Source: Lachnospiraceae bacterium (GTDB taxonomy: Bacteria; Bacillota; Clostridia; Lachnospirales; Lachnospiraceae). From it: a stretch of DNA of 64,000 bases. A program made the translations under genes and the position numbers. Shown here one piece after another: positions 62,056-64,000 of this stretch. The notes under the pieces are model-generated. The model did no database searches. It had not been told where the DNA came from and saw nothing but the letters and a program-made list of their open reading frames with translations. The stretch spans positions 1 to 64,000 of the forward strand of contig JAFWOE010000005.1 of the NCBI GenBank assembly GCA_017509985.1, given 5' to 3'. Each line of letters starts with the position of its first letter. The first letter of the stretch is position 1.

Positions 62056-64000
62056 TTATTCCGCGTCGCGATGCAGCTCGATGGCATCCAGCTGGTCCTG
62101 GATCGTTTCTGGCGTGCCTATGAATAAGTCCACACGGCTGTAGTCACCGGTGTATGCGTAATAATCAGGTTTCGTCTTATGGCTGCGTTTAACGGCAGAG
62201 GAGGCGTAGCGGCCGATGCCGATGCAGCTTTTTACCATGAAACCGGTGTCGTTGAAACGGATCTTTTCGCCGGCCGGTATTCCGTCGACAGTAATGTAGC
62301 CGATGCCGGATCCGGGCTCTTCATAGTCAAAGGCGAATCCGAACTCGTGCTTTCCTTCCGGCAACGGGATTTCGCTTAATACCTCCGTTTCAGCCTCAGC
62401 TACATAGTTGTAATGGAAGCAAAGCTTTCTGTCTTCCACATAGAGCGCATAGCCGCCGATGTTGAAGCCGCATGCGAAGAGAACGCCTTCGTCGCCCGGT
62501 TTGTAGTCCACCTGGGCATTGATGCGGAATGATTTGTTCTTCAGTCGCGGGATGGGGGCATTGATCTCCATGCCTGCGTAGTAAGCGAAATGCTGGGTCA
62601 GGGGAGGCGGCGGTAGCTTGACCTGTGAACCGAAGGTAAAACCGTTGCGCCTTGTCATTATGCTTTCGAGCATGGGAAAGACCCCGTATTTCCCGGCTTC
62701 CTGCCACCAGAGATCGACGAGTTCCTTAAGTTTCTCCGGATATACCTGAGCCAGGTCCTTCGTCTCGCAGAAGTCTTCATCTACATGGTAGAGTTCCCAT
62801 ACATCTTCATCAAAAGAAGGGCTGTCCACATGATTGGCTACAGCCTTCCAGCCATCCTTCCAGATACCTCGGTTGCCTTCCACCTCAAAATACTGCATCT
62901 TTTTATGAGTTGGTTCGTCGGGATTGTCGAAAGTGTAGCACATGCTGACACCGGGGCGTTCCTCCTGCTCGTAGCCGCAGACTTTTTCAGGCATCGGGAT
63001 GCCGGCCGCTTCCAGTACTGTGGGCCAGAGGTCTGTTACATAATGGAACTGGCGGCGATAGCTGCCTTTGTCTTTAATACGGTCGGGCCAGGTCACGATG
63101 CAGGGAACCTTGACGCCGCCGTTGTGGATCCAGTGCTTATAAAGCTTGAGCGGGGTATTGCCTGCCCAGGCCCATCCGGGCGGATAAAGAGGATAGCTTT
63201 CCGGTCCGCCGATGGATTCGTACTGTTTTTCATTAACCAGTCCGGGTTCCCGGTCAGTGTTAATATGGTAAAGCTCGCTTAAAGCGCCGTATTTACCGCC
63301 GCAGGGCGCTGCGCCATTGTCGCTCATGAAAACGATCATCGTATTGTCGTACTGCCCGATCTCTTTAAGAAAGGCGATCAGACGGCCGATCTGTTCGTCA
63401 GTATAGTTTAAGAAGCCTGCGAAAGCTTCCATATAGCGGGCAAAAACTTTCTTTTCCCAGTCACTGAGTTCACCCCATGGACGTGCCCAGCGGTTGATTC
63501 CGGTGAGTTCCGCGTTTTCCGGAAGAATACCCAGTTCCTTCTGACGGGCGAAGACTTTTTCACGGTAGACTTCGTAACCTTCGTCAAAGAAGCCTTTGAA
63601 TTTTTCCATATATTCTGCGGGGGCATGATGAGGCGAATGCATGGCGCCAAGCGCAAGGTAACAGAAGAAGGGCTTGTCAGGATATACGCTCTTCTCTGTG
63701 CCGATATAACGAATTGCGTGATCGATAAGATCAGCGCTTAAGTGATAGCCTTCATCCGGTGAAGCCGGTGGATCGATCATCGTATTGTCCTGAACAAGCT
63801 CAGGGTAGAACTGATTCGTTGCACCGTTTAAGAAGCCGTAAAAACGTTCAAATCCACGGGAAAGCGGCCAGTGATCAAAGGGACCGGCACAGGTCATTTC
63901 GCTCTCATTACAGAGATGCCATTTACCTACGCAGAAAGTAGCATAACCGTTCTCACGAAGTACTTCGGACAGGAAGCCGTACTTCTTGTCGATGCGCCCT
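62056..64000 (-). CDS. Cytoplasmic Cys-type sulfatase 4 (5' end outside window)
   Basis: The frame is open to the window edge, so the start and the formylglycine motif lie beyond it. The visible 647 codons contain VGKWHLCN, MSDNGAAPCGGKYGAL and the same C-terminal domain (GDEGVLFACGFNIGGYALY). It is most similar to sulfatase 3, with long identical stretches, indicating a recent tandem duplication. It is the first visible gene of the minus-strand operon. Confidence 0.92.
   Translation of the reverse strand, partial: GRIDKKYGFLSEVLRENGYATFCVGKWHLCNESEMTCAGPFDHWPLSRGFERFYGFLNGATNQFYPELVQDNTMIDPPASPDEGYHLSADLIDHAIRYIGTEKSVYPDKPFFCYLALGAMHSPHHAPAEYMEKFKGFFDEGYEVYREKVFARQKELGILPENAELTGINRWARPWGELSDWEKKVFARYMEAFAGFLNYTDEQIGRLIAFLKEIGQYDNTMIVFMSDNGAAPCGGKYGALSELYHINTDREPGLVNEKQYESIGGPESYPLYPPGWAWAGNTPLKLYKHWIHNGGVKVPCIVTWPDRIKDKGSYRRQFHYVTDLWPTVLEAAGIPMPEKVCGYEQEERPGVSMCYTFDNPDEPTHKKMQYFEVEGNRGIWKDGWKAVANHVDSPSFDEDVWELYHVDEDFCETKDLAQVYPEKLKELVDLWWQEAGKYGVFPMLESIMTRRNGFTFGSQVKLPPPPLTQHFAYYAGMEINAPIPRLKNKSFRINAQVDYKPGDEGVLFACGFNIGGYALYVEDRKLCFHYNYVAEAETEVLSEIPLPEGKHEFGFAFDYEEPGSGIGYITVDGIPAGEKIRFNDTGFMVKSCIGIGRYASSAVKRSHKTKPDYYAYTGDYSRVDLFIGTPETIQDQLDAIELHRDAE

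Overview
The window looks like chromosome of an anaerobic, spore-former-type Firmicute of the Lachnospiraceae/Clostridiales kind, probably from a gut. The reasons are a Tn916/CTn-style conjugation module (PrgI, VirB4, DUF4315, DUF4366, ArdA, SpoVG), a CIRCE-controlled hsp20, AGGAGG ribosome sites, oxygen-sensitive enzymes (a glycyl radical enzyme) and clostridial-type families throughout. No rRNA or CRISPR array is visible; one tRNA is present.

Region 1 (1-11.7 kb) is the right part of an integrative conjugative element. The window opens with the last 15 codons of a large serine recombinase, followed by a 5'-truncated Maff2 gene, so a second element appears to have inserted into Maff2. Downstream, in order, are a VirB6/TrbL-like membrane protein, PrgI, VirB4, a small unknown protein, a lysozyme/NlpC-P60 hydrolase, an opposite-strand ACP-like protein without the phosphopantetheine serine, DUF4315, DUF4366, ArdA, SpoVG, an unknown protein, a YolD-like protein, a PD-(D/E)XK-like nuclease and a sigma-like regulator.

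Region 2 (11.8-18.1 kb) holds hsp20 (minus strand, CIRCE upstream), an AT-rich two-gene cassette (histidine phosphatase-NUDIX fusion plus a membrane-anchored unknown protein), and a minus-strand lactate permease/FAD oxidase pair.

Region 3 (18.3-21.1 kb) is a small decayed island at tRNA-Pro(GGG). The 3' end of the tRNA is duplicated 2.7 kb away, next to what looks like the tRNA's original terminator. The island carries antitoxin-like genes (AbrB, DUF2442-HTH, HTH-MntA), while the toxin genes are cut short (PIN, HEPN) or absent.

Region 4 (21.2-35.9 kb) is one tightly coupled 14-gene operon from a single clear promoter. It encodes two NTP_transf_5-like proteins, an HprK-like kinase, a PqqD-like protein with a C-terminal tail, three GT2 glycosyltransferases, two tandem PP-loop ATPase-like proteins, a polysaccharide pyruvyl transferase, an F420-dehydrogenase beta-like Fe-S protein, an ABC exporter, an MBOAT acyltransferase and a DHHW/AlgJ-like protein. 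It probably makes and exports a modified surface glycan or glycoconjugate; the combination suggests an undescribed pathway.

Region 5 (36.1-45.3 kb) has an AEC transporter, a FliB-like lysine methylase, an SDF symporter with an extra N-terminal domain, a heterodimeric ABC exporter, a flavodoxin-like reductase and an M32 carboxypeptidase.

Region 6 (45.3-64 kb) is the most striking part. It contains a glycyl radical enzyme, four cytoplasmic-looking Cys-type sulfatases of about 755 residues, two DctP lipoproteins, DctQ and DctM of a TRAP importer, a uroporphyrinogen-decarboxylase-family protein and a LysR regulator. Three promoters here share a 25-bp dyad placed exactly 15 bp upstream of TTGACT -35 boxes. 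This points to one regulon that imports a sulfated organic compound, removes sulfate inside the cell and processes the product by radical chemistry.
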